A stretch of DNA of 64,000 nt from Leuctra nigra (lineage: Eukaryota; Arthropoda; Insecta; Plecoptera; Leuctridae): positions 5,828,001-5,892,000 of the forward strand of contig OW203762.1 in NCBI GenBank assembly GCA_934045905.1. The letters are read 5' to 3'. The position numbers were made by a program, and so were the translations under genes. Shown piece after piece: positions 46,601 through 58,600 of this stretch. The notes under the pieces are model-generated. The model did not search any database. It worked only from the letters and a program-made list of their open reading frames with translations, and was not told the DNA's origin. Every line of letters begins with the position of its first letter. Position 1 is the first letter of the stretch.

Positions 46601-49600
46601 AACATGTCATTTTCGGCCTACTGGATCTTAATAATAATAATATCTTTATTTTCTTTTTCCAATTAAAACAATCAGGTAAAGATTACATAAATTTTCAAGG
46701 GCAAGTTACAAATTATGAACGCCGGTATGCCAGTCCAGACGTTTCTAAAAACAGAGTGTTATTTTTATTCTGCTTCTTCCTCCTGTTCTTCTTCTTCTTC
46801 TTCTTCTTCTTCTTCTTCTTCTTCTTCTTCTTCTTCTTCTTCTTCTCCTTCTTCTTCTTCTCCTTCTTCTTCTACTGCTTCTTCTTCGTCTTCTTCTTCT
46901 TCTTCTTCTTCTTCTTCTTCTTCTTCTTCTTCTTTACTATTCACCAAACACTGCCATCTTTCTTCATCCTCCCACCATCTTTCATGCTCAACCATATCAT
47001 ATTTCTGCCCCCTCTCTTCAACATCCAATCTTATCTGTTCTTTCCATCTTTGCCTTGGTCTACCCACCCTCCTTTTCAAATGCTCCTTATCATATGCTTT
47101 CTTAGGTATTCTGTCCATATCCATTTTGTTTAACTGTTCGAACCACTGCAGCCTCGCTCTTCCAATTTTGAAGTTCAATCTCTCGACACCCAATTCTTTT
47201 CTTAACACTCTACTACGAACCTTGTCCAACTTACTCACTCCCAAAGTACTTCTCACAAACTTCATCTCCGCCGCCTGCACTCTACTTCTCTCTTTCCAGC
47301 CCATCGTCCAAGTCACCGATCCATAAGTTAATATTGGGATAGAGTAATAACTTTATCCTCCGGGGAAAATGTTCATTCCATAGAAGCTTTGGAACCTGCT
47401 GGTAAAACCCGTTAGCAAGTTTAATTCTTCTATCAATTTCTCTGTCCATCCTTGCCTCACTGGTAACAATGCTTCCCAGATATTTAAATTCTTCGGCTTC
47501 AAGCATTTCTTCACCTCTAAGCACAATCTTCTTCCTCTTACTCGATTTACTTTTCTGTTTCTTCTTCCCAGCCAGACTTAACACTTCACTCTTCGTCAAA
47601 CTAATCTTCATACCAAACTCTTCTGTCACTTCATTCCACTTATCTACTTTCATTTGTACTTCATCTCTTGAATGTCCCCAAACCAGAATATCGTCAGCAT
47701 ACAACATATCACCAATGTTTTTCTCTTGCACCTCCGGAGTGTGTGGATGGTGTGGAGATGGAATGGATAACATTCCATCCCTTTCCGGATCAACACACCT
47801 TAACATTTCATCCATCACAAGAGAAAATAAAATGGGAGATAAAACACTTCCTTGACGTACTCATCAAACCATTCTGATATTCCATTTACAGTTCGTACAC
47901 AACTTATGCAGTTTTCGTACAAACTCTGTATTCTTTCAATTAAACCAACATCTAAGCCCTTGCTCCTCAAACACATCCAAACCTTCTCTCTTGGTAAATG
48001 ATCATAGGCTTTTTCCAGGTCTAAGAAAGCCATTTCCATATTAGTTCCTTCCTCCCAGTGTTTTTCCATTAACTGACGTAGCGAAAATATGAGATGCGTT
48101 GTAGAGCGGCCTCGTCGAAAATCATACTGTTCCTCTCTTAGCGTAGTTTCAACCTTGGCACGTACTCTGGATTGAATAATACTTTCATATATATTTGCTC
48201 CATGGCTAATAAGAGTTATTCCTCTATAGTTTTGACATTCCTTCTTGTATCCTTTCTTGAATATTGGCGTTATAACTCCTTTCACCCAATCCTCTGGAAC
48301 CCTTCTTTGTTCCCAAGCAGCACGTATACTCAGTCAAAACATCCATTCCACCCCAACTTCTCCACAACCTTTCAACATTTCTATAGCGAATTCATCATAT
48401 CCTGCAGCCTTTCCATTTTTTAATCTTCTTATTGCTAACTCAACCTCTCCTCTCATTATAGGACATATTTCTTGTTCATTATTTGATCAATCAATTAGTG
48501 GTTCTTCCCATCATATGGAGCATTCAAAAGTTTTTGAAAATATTCCCTCCACATGTTTTGAATCATAATAGGGTCTTTGGTGAGCTCTCCATTGTTTCTC
48601 ATTACCATCTGAACGTCTCTGTCCTTTCGCTTTTCATTTATTAAGCTATAAATCATTTTCTTGTTTCCTTCAAAGTCCTTTTCTAATTTTGACGCCCATT
48701 CCAACACAGTACGAACCTTTTCCGATTTTACAAGGTGTTTTACATCTCGTTTTAAACGCCTATACTCTCCAATGTTAAATTCAGTACAATTTCGCTCTTT
48801 TTTCCTCCATGCTCTATTTTTCCTTTTCACCACTTTCTTCATTGCTTCACTCCACCAAGGTGTTTTCTTTTTACTTTTCTTTCCTCTTGATTCCCCACAT
48901 ATTTCCCGTGCTGTATTCACCAACGTTTCCTTAAAGATCTTCCACTCTTCTTCAAAACTTTCAAGTTCATTGCTTGGTGTGAACTTACTTTCAATGTCAT
49001 TTTTAAATTTCTCTCTTAAACCTTTTTCTTGAAGTCGCCACACTTTAATTTTCTTATATACGTTTGTGCGCTTTTTTATTCTAGTTGTTTGTTTCCTTGT
49101 TATCACAGCAACAAGTAATCGATGGTCACTATCGACACCAATACTAGGGATAACAAAAACATCTCTTAGTTGTGATATCATGCTTCTTGTTACTAAGATG
49201 TAATCAATAACAATTTTTGTTTGGCTTAAGCCCCATCCGTATCTTGTTATCTTATTCTTTTCACTTTTCTCAAATAGTGAATTCCCCACAATTAAGTTAT
49301 TTCTATTACATACACATTTCTAGCAATGACTCCCCTTCTCTATTTCTCTTGCCAAACCCATGGGCACCCAAGATATCTTGATATCCATTTCTCTGTGACC
49401 CAACTTGGGCATTGAAATCCCCCATTACTAACAAATTATCTGCTAGACAATTTTCAATTTTTGATTCCAGCAACTCCAGAAATTCTTCTTTTTCTTGAAC
49501 AGGTCGACCAGCTTGCGGAGCATATACTTGAAAAAGAGCCATTTGCTTGTTATCAATTAAAATTAATATTTTAATATTGATATAGTGATAGGATGATGTC

Positions 49601-52600
49601 ATTGATTCTCAAGGTAAGGGACAGAGTGATGGTGGAGGTTGTCCAAGTGTATGCACCACAGACAGGCAGACCGGTAGAAGAGAAGGACTGTTTCATTGGG
49701 GAGTTGGAAGCGGTGTTGGAGTTGGCAAGTTGCAGTGTGATTGTGATAGGCGACTTCAATGCAAAAGTAGGGAGTGACAGAAGAGGTTATGAAGAGGTGT
49801 TGGGAAAGTTTGGGCTGGACGAGAGGAACAGAGATGGAGAGAAACTGCTGGAGATGTGTAAAAGGAATGGTCTGAAGATAGGCAACACCTGGTTTAAGAA
49901 GAGAAGAAGCCATAAGATAACGCGATACGGCTACGGGGAAGACAGGTCTGAGTCCATCATAGACTACGTCTGTGTAGGAGGAAGTTTGAAGGAGGGAGTA
50001 GTGGATGTTAGGGTTTGTCCGTCAGTATCACTTGACAGCGATCATCGCCTGCTGGAATGTACGGTGAGGGTGCAAGTACAGAGGCCAGTAGCAACTGCCT
50101 CACACAAAAGAATCAAAGTGTGGAAATTGCAGGACCCGGCGGTGAAGAATGAATTCTGTCAAGTGATAAGGAGAAGTGAGCCAGTGGGGGAGTTGCGAGA
50201 TGTAGAAGAGGAGTGGGAGGACTTCAGGAATGCTCTGGTCAAGGAGGCTGAAACATTGTGTGGAAGATCAGGGGGTAAAAGGAAGGAGAAGGAAACAAGA
50301 TGGTGGAACAGTCGAGTCAAAGAAGCAGTGAGAGAGAAAAGACAAGCGTGGCAGAATTATGAGCTACAGAGAACTGTGGAGAATGAACAACGGTACAGAA
50401 TATGTAGAAGAAATGTCGGAAGTATTGTTGTAGAGGAAAAGGAAAAGTCGATGGAAGATTTAGTAGGAAAATTAGTGAAAGATTTTGAAGGAAACAAGAA
50501 GATGTTTTATGGATTGATCAAATGCAAAAGGGGAACAAGAGAGGAATTAAAGAGTATGAATGATAACAAAGGGGACCTAGTATGTAACGTTGAAGAAATA
50601 AATAGTCTGTGGGGAGAGTACTTCGAGAATCTCCTAAATGTAGGAAAGGAACCAGTGGAGGAAGGAGAGCAGCAGTTTGGAGAGGAAGTGGAAGAAAGTG
50701 GAGTGGATGATGATCTTACTGAGGTGGAAATAACAAGAGCCCTCAAAGAGATGAAGAATGGCCGAGCACCAGGCATTGATGAGGTGACGATAGAGATGGT
50801 GAAAGCAGCGGGGGATGCGGGTAAAAGATGGCTCTACCGTGTGATTAAAGCAGCGTGGAAGCAGAAGAAGATTCCGAGTGACTGGGAGAAAGGGGTAATT
50901 GTCCCTCTTTTCAAGAAGGGGGATCGCAAGAAATGCAGCAATTATAGGGGAGTGACATTACTATGCCAGTGTGCAAAGGTGTTTGAAAAAATAGTGGAGT
51001 GTAGATTGAAGAATTGCGTGGAAGAGGGATTGAGAGAGGAGCAGTATGGATTTAGGAGAGGGCGGTCTACAATTGACGCAATTTTCACTGTGCGTCAGGT
51101 GATGGAGCAGCAGTGGGAAAAGGGTCAAACTATGCATATGGCCTTCTTGGACTTGGAGAAGGCATATGATAGGTTGCCAAGGGAAAGAGTGTGGGAGTGT
51201 CTGGTAAAGAGAGGAATAGGCAAGGAGTTGGTTGAGCGGATCAAAAGTATGTACCGGAACAGTGTGAGTTGTGTGCAGTCGGGAGTGGGGAGATCGGAAT
51301 GGTTTAGTATTAGTGAAGGGCTTCGGCAAGGGAGTGTGTTGTCACCAACACTGTTCATCATTGTAATGGAAGAGTTACTGAAGAAAGTGGAGCCAAATGA
51401 GGGGGATGATACACGAACACTAATTTATGCGGATGATGTGGTGGTGTGGGGAGAAACTAGGGAGGAAGTGCAGTTAAAGATTGATAAGTGGAGTGAAGAG
51501 ACAGAGAAGATGGGTTTGAGAATAAGCGAAGAGAAGAGTGAAGTAATGACAATGGAACGGAAGAAGATAAGACAAGGACATGCCAGAATCAAGATGAGAG
51601 ATGGATGGTTGAAGGAAGTAGAGGAATTTAAGTACCTGGGGAGCCTGCTCACCAACAAGGCAAAAGTAGATAGAGAAGTACAGGAAAGAAGAAGGAAAGC
51701 GGAGTGTTTCTATCAGGCAGTGAGGAAGTTGCTTTGGCACGAGAAGTTTCCAAAAGTGTGTAAAATGATAATGTATAAAATGTATTTCCTGCCAATTCTA
51801 ACATACGGGGCAGTGACGTGGTCAGCGGGAGGACAGGAAATGGATCAGCTTCAGGCAGCGGAGATGAAGTTCTTGAGGAGTGTGAAGGGAGTCACAAGAA
51901 TGGACAAGATCCGAAGTAAGAAGATAAGAAGTGAGCTGGGGGTAGAGAGATTGGGGTTTAAATTGGGCAGAGAGAGGCTTCGGTGGTTTGGCCACATGAA
52001 AAGGATGGGAACAGGGCGAGTGCCACGGCGGGTGTTTGAGTCGGCTACTTCGGGACCACGTAGAGTAGGAAGACCAAGAGAGAGGTGGATTGGAGTTATT
52101 AAGGACGATGTTTTGGAGAGAGGGGGAAGTTGGAGTGAGTTGGAGGCTGAGAGACAGTGGGAGGACAGAACAAGGTGGAGGCAATTTGTGGAACAATTGG
52201 AAGGAGAGGAAGAAGAAGAAGACGAGGAGGAGATGCCAGGCGTGGCCAGCCGGTCTCCAGTAGTCCTGCGGCCCTAGTGTTGGTGGGAACACCCACCCCC
52301 TGACCCATTAAATTGGAACCAGCGGATAGATTATTATTATTTTAATTAAACGATCTCCAAAGTTTTCCACACTTAAGACGCAATCTTTAATTTTGTCATT
52401 GACAATAAATCCTTCCTTCGTTTCTTCCTTCGTTTCCCCCTGACCACCATAACTTATAGTTATATCCATCCCTCAAGTATTTGCATCCTGTACCTTTCCA
52501 CTTCGTTTCACATATACCTAATACATCCAACTTTCGTTCTTCCATGACATCAATTAATTCTTGTAATTTGCCATTTAAAGTCATGATATTTAAAGTACTA

Positions 52601-55600
52601 AAATGTAATTCTCTCTCCCTATTTAACTTCCTCCCTTTCCATTTACTACTATGGTGCCGAATTCTCCAATCCTCCGTCATAACATTTCCCTCCAAACCCA
52701 TCTGGTTCGAAAACCCAGTCGACTGACATTCGTTTTTTCGATTGTTGTGGCACTGGTTTTGTTTCTCTGGGATATGTTTATTTCGTAGTTGTTGTTCTTT
52801 TTGCCGCTGCTGTTGCATATCTCCACTTAATTCACTTGGATCTAAAATTTGGTAATCATTTCTTTTTTCAGTTTCGTCTTGAAATTGAACATCTTTGATA
52901 AGATCATTTTCATAACTTTTGTGTTGACTGCTCCAATACACCTGAGTCCGAAAAACCTTATTATTGTTTTCAGCATCACAAATCTCTTCCATATCTCCAC
53001 TTGATTTAATTAAATCTGATGGTTGGTCATCCTCTCTTACTTCAAGTTGTTCTTGATAACGGGGATCTTTCATAAGTTCACCGTTGTTTTGATAATCATC
53101 TACCAATGCATCCTGTTTACTTTCTGTCTGCATCTTGCCATCTCGAACTATGTCACTGAAATCTACCAGATCCACTTCCATGATTTCGCAGAGTTTATAT
53201 AATTCTTCATTAATATTAGAAGTTGCAGTCAGCGTTACTTGACATAAACTCACTCTGGATCCACCAAACCTTGCTTTTACTCTCCAAATTAATCTCTCCA
53301 CATCATTCAATAGATGGTATCTCTTCCTTGCGTCTCTAGGTACATAATTACTTATCTTCACTACCACTCTTACCGGCTTATTCTCATTACTAATATGCAT
53401 GGTACTGACCATTCCGGCTACTTCATGCACCCTAATTCCTGGGAAAGCAAGTGCTCTATTTCCTTTAAAATAGAGCCTCTTAAAATAGATTCCTTTTAGA
53501 ATAGAGATTTCTCTATTTTCCATTAAAAATGGAAAATATCACATTGTTGCGAAATATCTTAATTTCGAGCTATGGCTCACCCAACCCTATATACCGAATT
53601 TGGGAACAACAGGTCATTCCATTTGCGAGCTAGAGGGCCGTGAAAACAGTGAAATTACACCCCTTTTAAAAGGTATCTGATGATTATGATGATGATATCA
53701 CGAAACGTCGCTATCACCGCCACAGCCTAAACGGCTGAACCGGTCGATCTGAAATGTTTACTACATTTTTACCACATTTACATTTTTACTAGTTTAAATT
53801 TCAAAAATCACAGGAAAGATGGTTTAAAATTTTAACCAATGGGAGGATTTAGCTGAAACTTTGTAAACTTTGCTCGCTCAATAAACAAAATTATACACAG
53901 TAATTGGCATTTTTATAGGACTCTTGCTGGAAATATAGGAATTATAGGACCTCTATTTTCAACTCCCAAAATATAGGACATATAGCCTATAGGACATATA
54001 TAGGACATATAGGACATATGGGAGCCGTGTGCCTTTTAAGGTGGCTGGAGCGATCGATATATATACAAACATATTTTTTCTTGAAAGTATAAGTTCAAAA
54101 AACGTTTTCCAATATTTCAACTGCCTATATAAGTATAAAAGATTCTTTTAATGTCATTTAGTTTGCAACTCCAGTCCAAAAGTGAGGTTTCAATTTTATG
54201 TTATTAGAGAATGAGCAAAGCTTTAGGTAACATGGTAGAGATAGTGAAATCATTTTGAATTTGGTTTCTAACTTTTAAAATAGCACACATTGGTATTGTT
54301 TTCATCTTTTTTCCTGAGAGTACGTCCGTATTATACCTACAAGAAAAACAGGTTTTTGTTCAAATCTCTTGGTTAAGCGAGATGAGCGAGCGTCTCCACT
54401 TGAAACTTATGGCACAAATCTCTGTTTTTTTTTTGTTTTTTTGTTTGTGCTTTTCGCATTACATTTTAAACGAAGTAACATATCTGGCCAATTTTTTTTC
54501 ACATAATAAAATATTCATTACTATCCACTGCAGAAGGCTATTAATTTCCAGCAAGATCCATCTATTACTTTTATCAGAATCTTGATTAAAGTTGTACCTA
54601 TACTAAGCTTGGCAATGTGAAAGAAACTCAACTCTGTGTGCAATAAAGCTGGAATCGGTTAACCGATCATCACCATATTTTTCTTGGCCATTGGTATCAG
54701 CATTATAAGTGTTATTTTACAAATCTGTAATCTGTAATGAATTTTAAAAGAAAAAGACATTTTACTGACACTTGTAAGCTTAATTTATAATGGCCTGTAG
54801 CCACACCCTCATTTGACCTATCAAATGGTCTTCGATTAATCAGATCAATCAAACTCATATTTTGCATGGTCGTTCAGACCAACATTGTCTCTTATTTTAC
54901 AAATTTTCAGCCCTACCAGTCAAGAACATAGATGCACTTATTGACAGTTTTAATAACTGTCAGAAATGACATTTCAAAACAGAAATTCCACTGCATTCTG
55001 GGTTGCTTTATGTAGCAAAGCAAAGTTTATAGATGGCTATTCTCAATATCAATGTAAGACAGATTCTTTTATTAGTGGATCATATTGCAATACATAATGT
55101 AGTCAAAATGTAATGTAGGTATTTCATATACATAGGTTTAGGTATACCTTATCTAAAATAATTTATTTTACGATATGGATTGTGTTTCATAGTTATGAAA
55201 ACAACGTTTTGACTAGATAGCATCATATTTTACACACTTCCAGCCCAATCGGTCAAGAATTTACAGACTTATTGCTGTTTTAAGTGTTTGAATATCTGTC
55301 TAAAGAGATTGATGGAAAAATATCAATACAATAATCTGTTATTTAATTGATCCAGAGTGTTTATGAAAAGTTGCAAGGAAAATTGGTAATAAATAATGAA
55401 TAGTTAGTTATCTTTGATTGAATGGATCGTGCTTGATTGGCGATGTCGTGCGTGTCGGTGCTCGCTCATCAACGCGTTACACCGAGCGTTTTCCTAGTAT
55501 AAAAAATTAGAACTTCATTACATATAGCTTAAAAATGTCTTGATTTTACTTGGCTGCCATAAGATAACAAAGGGGAGAAAACTCAAATTATCTTAGAAAC

Positions 55601-58600
55601 TACAAACGTGAAGTATATAATTATTTCAGGTTGTGTATGGCATGAATATGTATCAATAACTACACAAAAAATTATGAAGTCTGAGACTATGCCTCAATCG
55701 CTCAAGCCACCTTAAATGTATGTATAATTTTGTACATATAAATCCATCTACTGGTTCCATCACGATGGGTCAGGGACTCAGGGTGTGGGTACTGCTATTA
55801 TTACTGCTATTTATACTAGTACTACTATTATAATAAAAACCTATCAATGGCCTTGAAAGTCTCACCTTCATCTTGATTAAGAGATCTGGTATCCACAGAC
55901 TCGTCAAGGTGAGGTCCGCTTCGTACTTCTTGGCCATGTTTCTGAAGAACTCTCGCAGCACGACTATGATCTCCTCGAATGCCCAGTGCGTGTAGACGAC
56001 GACGGAGAGTTCCCTCTTCACAGGCAGCTGCGAAGATCAACACATTCATGTCACGAGCGGAATTATAAACACGGGTTCTCGTGATAGGGAAGTCTCCTCA
56101 TTATTATCTGTCAATTTGTAAATAACAAAACAAGTACGTAATAATAATAATTAACAATAAACAAACACATTTATTTATGACGTATAGTCAAAAATATTAT
56201 AATTTAACCCTCCAAGTGCCACTGTCGATTTTTTCGACACTTCATAAATTTGGGGTCCTAAATTTTATATAAGGGCGCACAGAGTATTTTCTTGGTAGAT
56301 TTGTGTATTTGATCAATAGTGGATCAATTGTTGAGCTGGATCAGTCGATAAAATAACTTTAAAAGGCCGTGAAACAGGATTCATAAAGATGGCGGTGAAA
56401 TCTCGCCTATTGTTATTATGTGTGCAATTGCGCATGAGCATCAACTAAAATTGAAGTATATATTTTTCCCTTTTTCAGATAATTGTTTGATTATTTTTTT
56501 GGTATTTCTCAGCATTGTAAATAATATTGATTTTGATAAAAACGATTATGGTATTTAGTAGGGATGTTCAACGATTATTTTATTAAATCGATTATTAATT
56601 CGTTTTTCGTAAATTAAATCGATTTATAATTGAATTAAATGTATTGATATCATCATGTTCAGGGTGGTCATCATATCGTCTTTTACGGCAATGTTAATCT
56701 CAACAATGAAATGTGTCCGGGAAGTCATTCATTTTTACTTCAAATACGCTGTACTGTGCCGTAATTCATTTAATCATCTCTGATAAATGGAAATGCGAAT
56801 TAGAAATACACATTGAAACTTGGGAAAATAAATACACACAAACATAAATTTATCACTAAAATATTACGCAAACAAAGAAAAATGTGGACTGAATGAAGGC
56901 TGCCATTTTAGATGTTGTAAAATGCAACCATTTTCAAGGCGGCAAATTCAAATTGATGTAATTCGATTATTTGTACTAACATCGATTAATCGTTTTGAAT
57001 GTCATAATCGATTAATCGATTCTATTAAATCGTAATCGTGAACATCCCTAGTATTTAGTGATTATTTTGTGAAAATAATTCCTTTTTTATTTGAAATAAA
57101 ATATACCTACAATAAATTATATTTTTAATCAATTGATGTTTTGAAAATATTTAAATGTCATGAAATCCATATGATTCTTTAGTCTTCTGAAACTTTTAAA
57201 ATCGATCCCAATATTGTTGAACAATTTCATCTTCAAAGTAATTTTCCCAAATATGTCCACATTTCTGCTAAATAGGGCTGACACTATACACTTTTTAGCC
57301 CTGGCACTTGTAGGGTTAAGTAAAATATGTACGATGTATGACTGGGCTATAATGTCGTTTCTAAGTCCACAACACTAGGTTACAATGGTAAATGACTTGG
57401 TTGCCATAGTAATGGATCGGTTTATGACGTCAATGTTGATGTAAATATTTTATATTTTTAAAAATTGGAGATTTCTATCAATCATTACTTCAAATACTCA
57501 ATCAATCAATTACTTCAAAACTATTCAATAATAGAATCTCTGACTTCAGGCACATCTCAACCGCCGTAAACAATTATTCTGAAATCTAATTTAGAGGAGA
57601 CTACCCTATTACGATTAACTCAAATCAATTAAACTGATAAATCGGCATGCTTTCCTTTATCGAATTGTAAATTTAGTGCCCCAAAATTCAAATATCCAAT
57701 TCAAATCTCACAAATTACCAAAAATTCATTCTTCATTTTCATTGGTCTTTTGTGTTTTTGTGTATTTTCTTAAATTTCATTGCAATTTCTCAATACTTAT
57801 ATAATTTATCAGTGATACAAGGTCTGATCAATATAATTTAATCAGTGATACAAGGTCTGATCAAACCCTATCCTATTAGACAGGTCAACCTAACTTATTT
57901 CTCTGAAACCAATTGGAGCTGAAAGTTGAGAGTGGGTCTATGTGTGGTGAACTCTTGAATGGTTACAGAGGGACAAAATCAGGTAAGACACAGTTTTGAT
58001 CAGACCTCGTATTTGAATGATTTGAGGCTCACAGTTGCATCGTCGTTGTGAGAACACTTCACTTCCCGAACAAACAGGGTTGATGAGATATTTGTGTGAA
58101 TTATGAGATGGAGTGGATCCTGAAAATATTCGGGACAAACCGATTACGTTTACATGGAGATGTCAATGAGAAGTGATTCAAATAAAAATAGATTGAGCTT
58201 TGATGCAATATGATTTGATTAATGATTATCGCTTTGAGAATTATTCGTGTGAACTGGGGATCAAAGTAACACCACTTCAGCTATGGGTTTCACAATATGT
58301 ATAGGTTCTTTTCAGTTTCCAACCCTGTATGAGATGACATGACGGCGATGGACCAAGAACTATTGTGTCTGCCACTTCACAGATTGTGACAACCTCTTTG
58401 AAAAACTATTGTTTGTTGAAGTAACATTGTGTGAAGTCTCGTACTTTTTCAGAGCTGCTGGTGAAAGCTGATATTATAACAAAGTTTTACCTAGTAAATA
58501 AAGCCCTCTTCGTGCCCCGTCGACTACAAACTTTCATACTAAATTTCATCTCCCAGAAGGAATGACTAGCTTTACATTTGACTTGGCATAGCCAACTGAC

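Larger units (their letters stand above)
46630..53530 (-). mobile_element. RTE-like LINE, degenerate, minus strand
   Basis: Own sequence: about 53530-52347 and 49567-46630. Order on the minus strand: an N-terminal extension, AP endonuclease (split by the nested RTE), RT, C-terminal part, a glutamate run encoded by (GAA)n, a 3' UTR and an (ATT)n tail at 46641-46630. Several frameshifts and stops break the RT region (49290, 48490, 48290, 47850, 47320). The trinucleotide tail and the RT/C-terminal motif style point to the RTE group. It is inserted in Helentron-like element C, whose sequence resumes at both ends. Confidence 0.83.
43405..53775 (-). mobile_element. Helentron-like element C, reverse, in three pieces
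   Basis: Minus-strand pieces in the correct order: 53775-53531 (CGATCGGTTCAGCCGTTTAGG domain to GATATTTCGCAACAATGTGA), 46630-46593 (GGATCCAGTAGGCCGAAAAT-like to GTTGTTGCTTA), and 43513-43405 (TTACAGTAAAAGTGTTTGG to the hairpin and CTAA). The first gap is filled by the minus-strand RTE; the second is about 3.1 kb of unique sequence plus a TIR element. Only about 0.4 kb is its own. The CRE-ETS array is absent or lost. Confidence 0.68.

Noticed and set aside
46567..47326. Phenylalanine- or serine-rich plus-strand frames over the TTC run
   Set aside because: They are translations of a TTC microsatellite; the real coding strand there is the minus-strand RTE.
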